From Axinella damicornis (Eukaryota; Porifera; Demospongiae; Axinellida; Axinellidae): a stretch of DNA of 64,000 bases. Below the pieces are notes generated by a model that was not told the DNA's origin, did no database searches, and saw only the letters and a list, made by a program, of their open reading frames with translations. The stretch spans positions 6,960,882-7,024,881 of the forward strand of contig OZ007509.1 of NCBI GenBank assembly GCA_963931865.1, in the 5' to 3' direction. The position numbers and the translations under genes were made by a program. This document shows, piece after piece, positions 12,001 to 25,765 of the stretch (its first letter is position 1; each line of letters opens with the position of its first letter).

Positions 12001-14675
12001 ATTCTGACTACACCTTCATGATCGCTATCATGCACTGTCCCAACCGTACAATTTTGGTGCTGAAACTCACCTTGGTGGTGGAGATATGAGCGCTTTTGTC
12101 TCGCCGTGGACGCCATTGCTCGAGCGCTCTCTCCGACTTCCGGTGGCAGTACCGTTCTTAGCAAAGGCACGCGAAGTTTCTGCCGTTCACTGACGCTTAC
12201 ATGCCAAAACTCACCGGGCTGGCGAAGTTGTGAGCGCTGTATAACAAGTTTTGTGTCTTCTCGATCTCCTTGGGCCGCCATTGCTGACTCAGCTCAATCG
12301 ATCGACGCGAGCGAGCGCGAGCGCTCATGGTCCTCACGTGGTATGTGCGTTAATTGGAATGTGTTGCAATACCTAGCTAGCTTGCGCTATCGTCGGTTGC
12401 AACGCGGCTACCAGGAGTGCGGTTGCCCCTCGTTACACTCCTGGTAGGGGAAAAATTGTGCCGCGTAATATAATATAATATAATCCAATCCAATATAATA
12501 TAAATAATGTTTGAGTACTTAGGATTGGCCTACAGAGATTCTGACTACATCGCCGTGATCGCTATCATGCACTGACCTGAATGATGAAAGTTGGTGCTGA
12601 AACTCACCTTGGTGGTGGAGATATGAGCGCTTTTGTCTCGCCGTTGGCCGCCATTGCTCGAGCGCTCTCTCGACTTCCGGTGGCAGTACCGTTCTTAGGA
12701 AAGGCACACGAAGATTCTGACCACACGGCCGTGATCGCTGGCGTTCACTGACGCTTATACACCGAAACTCACCGTGCTGGCTAAGTTGTGAGTGCTGTAA
12801 TAATGTCTTGTCTTCCTTTTGGTCGCCATTGCTCGCGATCGACTTGAGCGTAGTTGCCACGTGGCGTGTGCGTTAATTGGAACGAATTGCAATACTTAGC
12901 TTGCGCTACGGCGAGTCGCAACCGGGGTTGCAACGCGGCTACCAGGAGTGCGGTTGCCCCTCGTAATTAATTAATTAACATAATATAAATAATGTTTGAG
13001 TACTTTGGATTGGCCTACAGAGATTCTGACTACACCGCCGTGATCGCTATCATGCACTGACCTGAATGATAAAAGTTGGTGCTGAAACTCACCTTGGTGG
13101 TGGAGATATGAGCGCTTTTGTCTCGCCGTTGGCCGCCATTGCTCGAGCGCTCTCTCCACTTCCGGTGGCAGTACCGTTCTTAGGAAAGGCACACGAAGAT
13201 TCTGACCACACGGCCGTGATCGCTGTCGTTCACTGATGCTTATATACCTAAACTCACCGTGCTGGCTAAGTTGTGAGTGCTGTAATAATGTCTTGTCTTA
13301 CTTTGGTCGCCATTGCTCGCGATCGACTTGAGCGTGGTTGCCACGTGGCATGTGCGTTAATTAGAACGTATTGCAATACTTAGCTTGCGCTACGGCAGGT
13401 TGCAACGCGGCTACTTTATGAATGGTACTTGAGAGCACTCTTGTGATCTTCCCTGTATATAGCTATCATGGTGATGTGTGATAATTGGAACGAACTGTCA
13501 CACTTAGCTTGTGCTACCGTTTAACCGCGGCTACCAGGAGTGCGGTTGCCCCTCGAAGTGTGGAAAATATTTTCACCATCGTCTTCAGTTGTCAGGAAGG
13601 GCTCTCATGGCAACTTGGCGCTTTCCACTGCCCTGCTACTGCTTTCTGCAGCCATGCCACATTTTTTCTCAGCATCGTGCACTGTGGTGGTGATTGCACA
13701 ATCAGCGTGTATTATGAGAGAACGCGGTAGCGTTCTCTATTTAGGGATGGCCAAGGAAATTTGTTAACTAGGGATGTGCCAGTATGGGGGGGGGGGGGGG
13801 GGGGGTACAGCCCCCTGGACCTGCTGGGATACTCTGACAAAGGGTTGTCTGGGTGGGGGGGAGTTAGGTAGTCCCTGGACTGCCGGTATAACTCCGTTGT
13901 TCTGAGATACTGACAGAGGGGTCCCAAAGGGCTAACTTAGTTAGTTAGTCCCCGGGACTGCTGGTGTAACTCCCGTGTTCTGAGATCCTCTGACACAGGG
14001 GTCCCTGAGGTTTAACTTAATTAGATAGTCCCTAGCTGGGACTTCCGGTGTCAATTGGGGCGAGCCTGAGCGAGCCCCACGTAGACGAGTGTGCTGTGAA
14101 TTTTCTATATATATATGTTTATATCTGTCGTACGTCGTGCCGTAAATTACTTCCTGCTCTTATTTTGCGTGTGATTGCATCATGCGTTAATTGAAACCAC
14201 AAAACGTTGCGGCATGCGACTTGGAGCCGGAGACTGTCTGACTGAGACGCGAACTATGAACAGTCTACCTCAACAAGGATGGAGACTATAGCGTGCAGTG
14301 AGGGGCTAAATGAAGACGGGGAGAGTGCTTCAAGCCATCTCTGTCCTACATGCAGAGCACATCATGGTGTGCAGCATGCATCATAACTTCTGGCGTGATC
14401 TGTGTCCTTAAGTTGTGCTATGCTCTCCGTCACAGTCTGATGACATGCACTGACAGTCATGCACATGCAGATGCTCCATGCACATTCAACACATGCAGCA
14501 CCTGTACTCGCTCAGGCTCGCCCCACAATGTTCTACATTCGTCTAGTATATGTAGTGCAAAAGCGGTAGGGACTGAACATGGCACATTGGAAAACTCAGT
14601 TTGCATGTTCTGAAGTTTGATGTTGTGTTTGTTTTTGTACTCATATTCACATACACACACCATGCACACGCACAT

Positions 14676-14726
<51 letters not shown>

Positions 14727-17700
14727 GACACACAGTGCTCAACCCTCTGCTAAGTGATGATGAGTCATCAGATGAGGGAGAAGGTAATACCAACTCTCCA
14801 AGAGACTAGTATAAGTGTCATTCCCAGACCAAGTCTTCTTCCCAGACTAAGTCTCATTCCCAGGCTAAGTCTCATTCCCAGGCTAAGTCTCATTCCCAGG
14901 CTAAGTCTCATTCCCAGGCCAAGTCTCATTCCCAGGCTAAGTCTCATTCCCAGGCTAAGTCTCATTCCCAGGCTAAGTCTCATTCCCAGGCTAAGTCTCA
15001 TTCCCAGGTTAAGTCTCCTCTCCCAGACTGAATCTCCTTCGAATTCCGAGACTAATTAAGTCTCAATCCTAGGCTAAGTCTCATCCAAGGCAATGTCTCA
15101 ATCCAATATGTGTGTTGTAGATGCATGGGTATACACAGTCCTGTACGTGCTAAACTACAACTGGATATTCACAGTCCTGTACGTGCTAAACTACAACTGG
15201 ATATTCACAGTCCTGTACGTGCTAAACTACAACTTGAGCTACAGTAACTGGTAGGTACAGGTACATGTACAGTAGCGGTCAATATAAAGTTCCCGTAACG
15301 TAAGCGGATTACAAGCGTAACGTACTTTATGGCTTCCGTAAGGCAAGGGGCGGACTTTACGCAAAATTAGCGTAATTACGCTACTGTTTACAGAGCGCTA
15401 GCGTACGATCACGTATGCCGATACTAAACGGCATTATATCGTCGTCGTTCCTGGGCAGCAGCGAACAATTCTTGGTTATGCACTAGTGGAAGGTTGCAGC
15501 TTCAAGCCAGTCTTTGTCCTGTTGCTGTAGCTTGTGTAATTTTGCGACGCCGCACGCAGAACGCGGGCATGTGATCGATCGACAATCGTACGATCGTGTT
15601 TCCAGGTGGCACTGCTTGTTGCGCTACCTAGCTTGCTAGGATCTGGCTAAAACGTACGTATGAGCTGTAGCAAGGACCTACCTAAAGGCAAGTGGTATCT
15701 TTGTGTCAGCAGCGTTCCTCAACTCGCAAGAGCAGCTGTAGTTGGTGCACGTGGCGAAAATTTGTCGAGTCAGCAAAAACGTACCGTACTACGCAATGTA
15801 AACATAGGTGTACAGTAATTTTAGTACGCTTGCACAGTAGTCACACCGTATTACGCTTACGCTACGGGAACTTTATATTGGCCGCTACTGTATATGTTAC
15901 ATATACATACCCATAGTTTACTAGTGTCTGCACTACATGGCTAGCAGTATCATTGGTAGCAGGGAGACACATACTGTGAGGATGCTTCGAACTACGGACA
16001 CTGTCAGAGCTGTTCCGCCACCCCTCAGGGTACTCTCACAGGACCCAGGTATCGGTACCTGGCATGAAGACCAGAGTGTGTGTGCTGTGAAATTCTCAGG
16101 CTGCAATGTCGAGCCGTTATAGAAGCTGTTGGCACAACATCCAAGATTATCTCGGAAGTTTTGAAGTTTGGTGCTGCAGTTAGCATTACAGGCGGATGTG
16201 GCAGGTAGACATTCGGCAACAGCGCGATTAGTGGCGTTTATGGCTGCGACACTTGCTCCGTAACACAGCATGCCATCTTCTCTCTGGGTGCAAAAGTTGA
16301 TACCAAACTGGGCATCACCACCACACTGGATGATGAAGTCCACGATCCTTTGACCGCAAGCTGGAGCGCACAGTGTGACATAAGAATCAACATGGTCAGG
16401 ATTCAGTGCGCTTAGGCGTGAGTCAACAGTGATGTCACTCTGTATGGTGAATAGTGCGGCTCTGCATTCTGGTGTCAGGGCTGTCATCGAGAAGTTCAAA
16501 AATTCTTGAGTAGAACATCTACCAAATGAGATTCCTCCTTGTCTCTTCTGAAGCAGTTCAGAGAAGCCTTGTGCCAGACTGAAACAGGTCACCATGGCAA
16601 CTAGGAAGATTGGAAGGGTTTTCATCATGGCTGAGTCCTGCAAGAGAAGTGAACTATTATTGATATACCATTGCAGCCGACTGCTTTGCTCTAGGTAGGG
16701 ATTCTGGGGTAGTGGGCTTTCAAAGAACAGCCTTGTTTATTACCCCATGCATGCATGTGCAGCAAGGGGTAGAGTGATTTTTGTCTGTCAGTACATGTAT
16801 GTCTGTCTGTTTGTGGACACAAGGTTGGGTGAACTTAATGGATATTGGGGGGGGGGGGATGGCTGGTGGTTATGTTTCAGATTGTAGTACATGTACATTG
16901 TATGTAGCACATCAGTTAACCTGAGTGCATTTAGTCTCATGTCTCAGATTGTAGTACATGTATGTAGCACATCAGTTAACCTGAGTGCATTTAGTCTCAT
17001 GTCTGTAGTGTGAGTAGCCTCGTTCCCAGGCCACGGCCTGGCAACTTATGAGAGTTGAAACTGTTACTTCCGCTGCCAGAGAGTTGGCAGAACCAACCAA
17101 CAGTAAACCGAATTGCGGTGAAACGTTGCAGTCACGCCCATTCATCACAATTAATAGTTGATCGCTCGATCGCGCTAGTGTAGGCACTGCATGATGACTT
17201 TTGTTTGTTCATCTTCTGCTCGCCTTCCGTCGCAGAAGCTGCGCAACCAGTTGCTTCCACGAGCAGGAAAGGGCCGTTTTCAGCTGGTGGAAATATCGCA
17301 TGGACTTCACTGCTTGAATGAGGTATGCAATTGCAGTGACGATACATCCGTATACAGTTTGAACTCACGTAAGTTGTCAGGGCATTTCTCCTAAATGGCC
17401 TAGGAACGAGGCTAGTAGACTAAGTGTGAGTTCACTGAAACTGGAGGGTCATTTTAACTGAGCCATGCTACGTACATGACCTGTTGTACAGCCAGCCTCC
17501 ATTTTACAACTGACATGGTGCTTCCTGAATACCAGTGCTCGCCTATCAGTTCAGCAAATTCTGCGAGTTCAAACCGTATACGGATGTAATGTCAACGCAA
17601 ATTCACTAGCTCATTCAAGCAGTGAATATCATGTGATTATTTACCGAGTACTGGGAAATATCACAAGTCTGTTGCCGTATTGCACGAGTGCCGCAGGCAC

Positions 17701-20700
17701 GAGTGACAATACAGCAACAGACGAGTGATGTTTCCCAGTACACGGTAAATAATGTATTTATCCTACAGCTGTTGTAGTTGCCAGCCCCGACGCTAAGGCG
17801 CCAGTACTCGTTGCTTTAGTAGTACTTGGCAACGCTCGTTCTTGCTTGAACACCAACAAGACACTGCCGTTTTAGGACCGTCTTTGAGCGACTTACCAGG
17901 CACAGAACTCCTTTGACCACGAACGTCGATTTCTCTGAGTCCGGTATCAGTACCATGCCGGTACCTGGTTCCAGCGCTATATTATACGCGTACTGTGACT
18001 CGAACGTGCAGCCACTATGTCTACGTACTGTTTACATGAAAACACGACCAGTGTAAACTTCATACCCTCAGGAAGAGTGTAATAAGGGGAGTGTAATACG
18101 GCCCCATATTCCACCATACATTTTCAATGGAGCAAGTCCACAGCTGTGGGATAAAGTCTTGTCTTTCAGCAAACTGCTGATAACAGTGCTTTCCTGATCA
18201 TGGAAGCAACTGTTTGCTGCAGGTTCTACAACAAAAGTCAATAAGAAGTTATTAGAACAAAAAATATAAAAAAAGCATGTCTACACTAGGACTGTGATAA
18301 TCGTAATTTATCGTTTATTGTGATAAAGATATTATCGTGATAATGACGTGACATTAAACGGCATTACAACCTTGCTGTTTCCTGTGTAGAACATGTTAAC
18401 CACTGCCACTCTGCCACTAAGACGTGTTCTATATGGACTAGCCACGTCAATACTGGAAAAAGATGCGTTAATGTTGTCACGTTTGTAGTAGTTCGCATAC
18501 TGTGTAATTATCGTGATATTATCGTTATCGAGATAATTTTGTCCGTATTATCGCGATCAGGAGCCCATAACGGGAAGGAGCGTCCAACTCGCGTAACCAT
18601 CATGCTCGGAGTAGCGCACTCACACTCCTTATACGGATGCATTTGCGGTCTGTGTACGTGTACGGCTGCTCGTGAGTAGGTGGGCAGGTGTTGTGTGCGC
18701 TAGCGCGGATGATTGCAATTTTCACACATCTGCGAGCACTCACAGGCTTCTTAACAAAGTAGGTGCGAGTTGTAGCCCTTCCATTAGGGACAGGCCAATT
18801 ATGCTCCAAACTTTGCCCATTATTCTATTCCCGAATTCCCAAAGGTGATCCCATTATTCTTTTTATTTTTCCCCATTATTCTCACTTTTATTCCACGAAA
18901 AAGTTGTCATTATTACTCTGCATTTACAAACGGTATAAATCAACTTTCAATGCTTGTTGAACTGCGACATAACTGTGGCCTCCACATAATCCTCCAATGA
19001 ATTGTTTTGCTGGTCGCCAAAGGAGCGCTTCAAAATGGAGAAGACGCGCTCAGATGAAGCGGACGACGGTTGGATCAGGAACAGCTTCTGCGCTGCAGAC
19101 AACCAGTTGGAAAGACCGTCACTTTCACGATGGCTCTTCCACCACTCCAAGCTGTCAACACTTGGGTCCACATCTGTTGCTAAGGCGAGGTAAGTGGGTA
19201 GCTCTGCCTTCAGACCGTCAAGGCATCCCTCAACATCTCTAGCGGAAGGTTTCAACTCTTTAACTTTCGACGGGCAGAACAGCCTCGCTGCTTTGAATGC
19301 TGCCATTGGATTGCGGGAGTCGTTTCCCAGCTTACTCTGAAAGTAATCAAGTCCTGGCTGCACACATGCAATTGCATAGGCATACCACTGCTGCTGAAGA
19401 GCAGTATTGCTGGGAAATTCCTGCCTAGTAATTGCTTGCACGTTTGGGTAGTATGCACTCTGAATGGCTGCTCGAATCTTGAGAATGTGTTCGTAGCATT
19501 TCAATACGAGCACTCCATCGCCTTCTAGATCATACGTCGCCTTCACGAAGTGAACCCCAACATCAACGACAGAAGCCAGCTCCAGCTTTAGTGCGATCAG
19601 CTGCTGAGGGTTGGAGAGAAGATCCAGCAGCTTAGAATGAGTGGCAGGAGATACATCCGAATTGTGGTGGAGAAAAGGCTGGACATCACCAAACTGCACA
19701 AGAACTCTGCTCATGATCTCCCACTTACTCCACCAACGCGTTTTGGAGTATGTGGGCATTGCTCGACCTGTCGTCTCTTTCCACAGTGCCTTGACCTTGG
19801 AACTGTGAGCAAATAATGAAATCCATAAGGTCATAAAGAGGTTCAGAGTTGGAGCTTTAAATCTGTCACCAACAAGATCCAGAGTATGACTAAGGCACCG
19901 TATGTCCAGCAGCTTCGGATACATCACCGTAAGGACACGTATTGCAGCACCGTTGACGCTGGCTCCATCTCGCATTGCCCCTAGTAAACTATGAGACTCC
20001 ACACCGAGTGTAACGGACAACACGCTGATGAGCTCTCGTGCCAGTTCGTCACCACACATGCTTTTCATGGGGAACTTCAACCGAACAAGGCATTGATGAA
20101 CGTTCCACTCGCTGATGAAACGCACCACCACGGCAAGAACCTCACCGAGCCTTGTAGTCCCATCAAAGATCACCGACACACATTTTCCTTGGACTTCTGC
20201 CCTCAAACGGCTTCGCTCCTCTTGCAGGACAAATGGTACCAAGTCGAACATGTGCCTGGTGTCTGTAAGCCGGTAACCATGATCTTGCAAGAGATCCCTC
20301 AACCCCGGGCAATCTAATTTTGCTAGTGGGATTCCAGCCTGCATGAATGCCTTTACCACCTTCACTCGATACACATTGTGCTCATCTGGGAGAGTCACAC
20401 CCGTACGGCGGGTCTGTGCATCATGTGCACGAAGAGACAGTGCCAAATCTCTTTCTCTGGCCTCCTTTTGTAGGCGTTGCTTCTTAGCCTCTGCATGCTT
20501 CGAGGACTTGACATGGCTTGCTATTACACTTCTTTTTAGGACCAGGCATTCCCGACATGCGCTACAAAATAACTTCCCTGCTGATACAGTCAAGTGCTCA
20601 CCAGGAAATTCTGTGACTCTTTGTGCTGGAGACACAGATTTAGGGTCGTGTTTTCCGGCAGATGTTCCATATAAAGACCGCTTCTTCCCAACTGGTGGTG

Positions 20701-23700
20701 GGTTCGCGTGTATCCTCCGTTTTCGCCCTAGGTCAGATGGCCGTGGAGCTCACAGTTTGTCCAAGAGACTCGGGCACGACGGGCAAGTAGAAGACTCACT
20801 CTCAGAGTCACAGCTACTACTGGCGCCAGCCGTGCCTGTGGCATCTGCGTCCATCTTTACGCCATGAGGCTAGGTCGACGGTCACGTCGATCGCTGCAAT
20901 CTAGCTCACGTGATAATGCCATGATGTCATACCATGCGGAAACGTGCCCATTATTCTTTTTTCAAAACTTCCGCCTATTATTCCCAAAGAAATTCCCGCA
21001 TAATATGTGTGTCCCTACCTTCCATAATTATAAGGCTTTTTTGTGCTACTGCTAATCCAAGAAAGATGGAACCCTAACAAGTACGGTAGTTTGACCAAAC
21101 GCAGTTGCTATGAGGCAATGTTCTGACAATCTGGTGGTGGAAGTAACAGCTTGAACTCGACAAAGTTGCCAGGCCATTTCTCTGGGAACGAGGCTACATT
21201 ATAGTATTGCCTGAGGAAAATCACCGACTACATGTACCTTTCCAGCCTTAGAACCAAATTAAGTTGTCAGATGAAGCTCTTGAACACACAAGCATGACTG
21301 GTGGCAATGCCAGTGGGTATTGGATGAGTCTGTGACGTATTTAGGCAAGTCCACAAGACCAGGCACTGGCAAGTCAACAAGACCAGGCAAGTCAACAAGA
21401 ACAGGCAGTCCACAAGACCAGGCAAGTCCACAAGACCAGGCAAGTCCACACGACCAGTCACCAGGCACTGGCAAGTCAACAAGACCAGGCAAGTCAACAA
21501 GAACATGCAGTCCACAAGACCAGGCAAGTCCACACGACCAGTCAAGTCAACAAGAACAGGCACGTCCACAAGACCAGGCAAATCAACAAGACCAGGCAAG
21601 TCCACAAGACCAGACAAGTCAACAAGAACAGACAGGTCCATCGTTCAGCAATGTTGGACAGCTATGTGTTCAACTCGAGCTCACACTTGGACTGATAGAC
21701 TCTATAAGCACCTGAAATTACATTTGGCTTTACTGGAGGAGCGGATTGAGAGGATTGAACGGTGAAAGTATATAGCCATGGAAGGTTTAGCCATGCACAG
21801 GACACAGATGGTGGTTGATGGTTTCTAAACTGACTGAACTATTCTTGAGGTGATTTCAGCAGCTAGTTGTATTGCAGCCTTTGAACTACCAGTATGTACA
21901 ACTACTTATATTAAAGGCTACTGCACAGCTGCCCCTGAGAACTGGCAGTTGAAATCTGCTCCTAAGGAGCATCTCTCTGCTGCAGGAAGCCAAGTGAGGT
22001 CTGGCAGCCAGCCTGGCACCTCTCTCTCCTGCAGGGGCTTTGTGGGGGAGGTCTGGCAGCCAGCTGCCTTGCTCCTACTATACATGTAGTACCCTGCATG
22101 GCAACTAGTACAATTAAACTACAGTGACTAGCAATGTTGGCCATCAGTGTCATCCACTCACCTCTGCAGTACTTGTCTCCTCACGTTGCTGAATCCCTGC
22201 AATACTTCCTGAATATCTGCATACCATATATGGGAGAGGTTGTTGTAGGATTGTGGTTGCAGATCTAGAGAACAGTTAAGGTGTTGGTATGTAAACTTGC
22301 TGGTAACCTAGTCCAGCCAAGGTGACCTTTGCTAATCAGATCTCCTTGCAGTCACTGTGTAGTCTGATACTATGCAAGTATCGCCATAGTCAGGAGCCCA
22401 TAGTGGGAAGGAGCGCGTCCAACTAGCATAACCATCAGATGCAGGGAGCAGCACACAACGCTCCTTATATGGATTTGGATTGCTAGCATTTGTGGTCTGT
22501 ACGTGTACAGCTGCACGTGACATCACCATGTAGGTGGGCAGGTGTTGTATATTACACGTCATGCGAGCCCTCACAGGCTTCGTAACAAAATACATAGGTG
22601 CGAGTTGTAGCCCTTCCCTATAAAGTGCATTGTGACTGCTAACTGTCAACAGATGGAATCCAAACAAATGTGGTAGTTTGACACTCCTTAATGGCGCACT
22701 CATAAACTCCTGCCATAGTACAACGGAAAATATTGTGAGTATGTTGCTGTGGTATTGCTATGAGAGCGAAGCGCAGGTAAATGGCGAAGGCAACAAACGG
22801 ATGATATGTTTTTGGTATAGTTTGGTGCTATGGTAATTTAATTATCATATGTGCAAACCTGGAATTTCATTGCACGTTCCTCTACCAGTAAACATAGCTT
22901 TGCATTAGTACAGCAAGCCACAAAGGCTGGGGTGAGAAGGCTTGCGTATGAGGCTTAAGGCAGAGCCACATCGAGAACTGGCGGCATGGATAATACATGA
23001 CAGTTATCCATGCTGGCAGAGGTACAGCAACTGTACGGGCCATTCCTGACATGATACCCGAGTATATGGACGAGTTGAACTTTGACTCACGGGAGTACCG
23101 AGATGTAATTCAGCCCTCTTTAGGAGTGCTAAAATAGTCAGTACTAGCAAGTCTCTGCCACAAACTATCACAGATTGATCCCTTGTTATTGATCCCTGGT
23201 TGATTGGTCCCTGATTGATTGATTGGTCCCTGATTGATTGGTCCCTGGTTGATAGATCCTATCCCTGGTTGATTGGTCCCTGATTGATTGATTGGTCCCT
23301 GATTGATAGATCCCTGGTTGATTGTTCCCTGATTGATTGGTCCCTGGTTGATTGATCCCTGGTTGATTGTTCCCTGATTGATTGATTGGTCCCTGATTGA
23401 TTGATCCCTGGTTGATTGTTCCCTGATTGATTGTTCCCTGATTGATTGGTCCCCAGTTGATTGGTCCCTGATTGATTGGTCCCTGGTTTTGTGATCCCTG
23501 AGTGCTTGGTCCCTGGATAAATTGGTCCCTGATTGATTGGTCCTGGATTAGTTGCCCAGCAATGAAGGTTGTAGTGGGGAGTCCTTGTTTTGTTATGAAG
23601 AACCTGTATGTCTTCCTCCTAACCAGAGGCCTCAAGTCCTGAGGTACGGAAGATAAAGGCAGCAGCTATACAGTCAAAGGTTTGTAGAGTGAGGATGTAC

Positions 23701-25707
23701 TGTATGTGTGTAGCTATTAGCCTTGTTCTCAGGCTCCCTCCTGCGCATGCGCACGGGGGCGAAAATGCGGAGGGGGGGGGATAGCCTGGTACGCTTACGC
23801 ACATGATGCCATGTCACAGACACGTGTCGATGTCACGGAACATCAACAGTGTAAGTGTTCACGTCACTCATGTGCAGCATGGAAATGAGAGTTACAAGTC
23901 TTAGCCTGTAGAAGCGCCACGCTGTGCTGTAGATGGCACTCATCAATCCTCGGGGACAGATTCTTGTCACCGGACAGTCTGGAATGAGTAAGTTGCATTT
24001 TGTAGCTTGTACTGAACTGTACCACTATCCACGGGTGTCTGCAATGCCAGGTAACTTTCTCCGCAGTTGTCGCCATCAGTATAATCTCTTCTCTATGTCG
24101 ATATATCGCTGCCACAAAAGTCAAAAGTCGGCACGCTCAAGTTGTGACGTAACAGATAGTTAGTTATAGCAGTGACATCGACGTGCCACGCATCACGTGC
24201 GAAAACATACCAGGCTCACCCCTCCGTATTTTTCATCGCCGCGCGCACAAGGGGAGCCTGGGAACGAGGCTAGGGATGCACATTGTTCAGAAGGTTGAAA
24301 TTGAAATATAGGCATGCATACAAGTTCATTACCACCTCAGTAAAGACTACCGTATATCTGGAAATTGTAAAAATATTTCTATTAAGGTGGCAGATACCCC
24401 TTTACGTTAGGTTACCTTTAAACGTCGGGGGCCCCCGACGTAAGGTGGCAGATACCCCTTTACGTTAGGTTACCTTTAAACGTCGGGGGCCCCTGACGTT
24501 TAAATGTAACCTAACGTAAAGGGGTATCTGCCACCTTAAGGTAGCATTATACTTTTACCGTTAGGGTACCTTTAACCGTCGGGCCCCGACGGTTAAAGGT
24601 ACCCTAACGGTAAAGGATTTGTGAGGTACCGTAGTTGCCGATTATTTCGCGTGCCAAAAATTTCGCGGTCTAGCCACTAAACGTGACACACAAATATTTC
24701 ACGGTGGGAAATTTTCGCTGATTACTTCCGCGAAAAAAAATTCCGCTCATAATAACTTACTATTGACACGTGCAGGAGCTTATGAGCGGCGAAGCCGCGA
24801 AGGAGCATGCAACTCCGTTCCGTCCAAATCCTAATTACTTACGTATTTCCGTTTTGGTGACGAAGAGGAAGGCGTCTTCAAACAGTGAGGGGTCCCGGGA
24901 TCTTCAAATCTACCACGTTTTTGTCGCAAATCGCTTTCACTGTCACCCGTTCGCTTGGCCATTTCACTGCGGCTATGTCAAAGGCGCTCCACTGAGCGAG
25001 TGTCAAACTTCTCACATCGCTACCACAGAACACGTGGGTTTTTATGTCGTCATTATGACGCTAGATTGAAGAACAGGTTTCCATATTTGGAAGTTCGCTA
25101 GCTAATAATTTGGATTTCGACGGCACTCGGGCGTATGCGGTAGTTGCACGCTCCTTCGCGGCTTCGCCGCTCATAAGCTCCTGACACATGCGATCGTGCT
25201 GATGGAACTGTGTATGCGTGGCTAGCACGTCTACAGCGAAGCAACTGCTGAGGAAGGGCTACTGTGTGAGCGTGAGCCCAGGAACACGAAGGACAGTAAC
25301 TGTTATGCCTAGTGCTAGCTGTGGAAATATATTTCGCGGGTTTAATATTCGCGGTCTTACTTTATCCGCGAATACCGCGAAAATTTCCCCACCGCGAAAT
25401 TAACTGCAACTAGTACGGTAGCATTATACTTTTACCGTTAGGGTACCTTTAACCGTCGGGGCCCCGACGGTTAAAGGTACCCTAACGGTAAAGGTATAAT
25501 GCTACCTTAAAGGTTGTACAAATCCTTTTCATTCTCACGCATTGAGGCAGCTTAGGTTCGAACTCCAGTCACAGCTGTTTGTTTAGCAATGTAGTTGAAG
25601 ATTTGTTATATTACCCCTTTCAGAAACGGCCTGCCTCCTCTCCAGCAAGCAAACCATCCAAGGTCAGCATGCAATACGTATTTACTGTAGCTTGTTTCCC
25701 TGACAAC

Positions 25708-25765
<58 letters not shown>

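Noticed and set aside
10817..13192. Recurring minus-strand frames (60-123 codons) that look like a gene family
   Set aside because: They coincide with the tandem MITE units, break at different points in each, and have no domain.
14820..15060. CRISPR-like array of short regular repeats
   Set aside because: Eighteen-base units abut without spacers; this is an ordinary eukaryotic minisatellite.
18997..20867. Plus-strand frames of 81-174 codons opposite the hAT transposase
   Set aside because: Antisense shadows of the transposase gene.
21270..21330. Possible NPM exon after aagttgtcag reading MKLL (expected KLL motif)
   Set aside because: The KLL frame needs phase 0 and hits a stop within nine codons; the phase-1 frame loses the motif and ends in the wrong phase.
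21267..21765. Frames rich in Gln/Asp/Ser or Leu/Val/Asp repeats
   Set aside because: Translations of a minisatellite in an NPM intron; no start context or splice sites.
23186..23635. 149-codon Asn/Gln/Gly-rich frame resembling a low-complexity secreted protein
   Set aside because: Translation of the ttgattggtccctga minisatellite.
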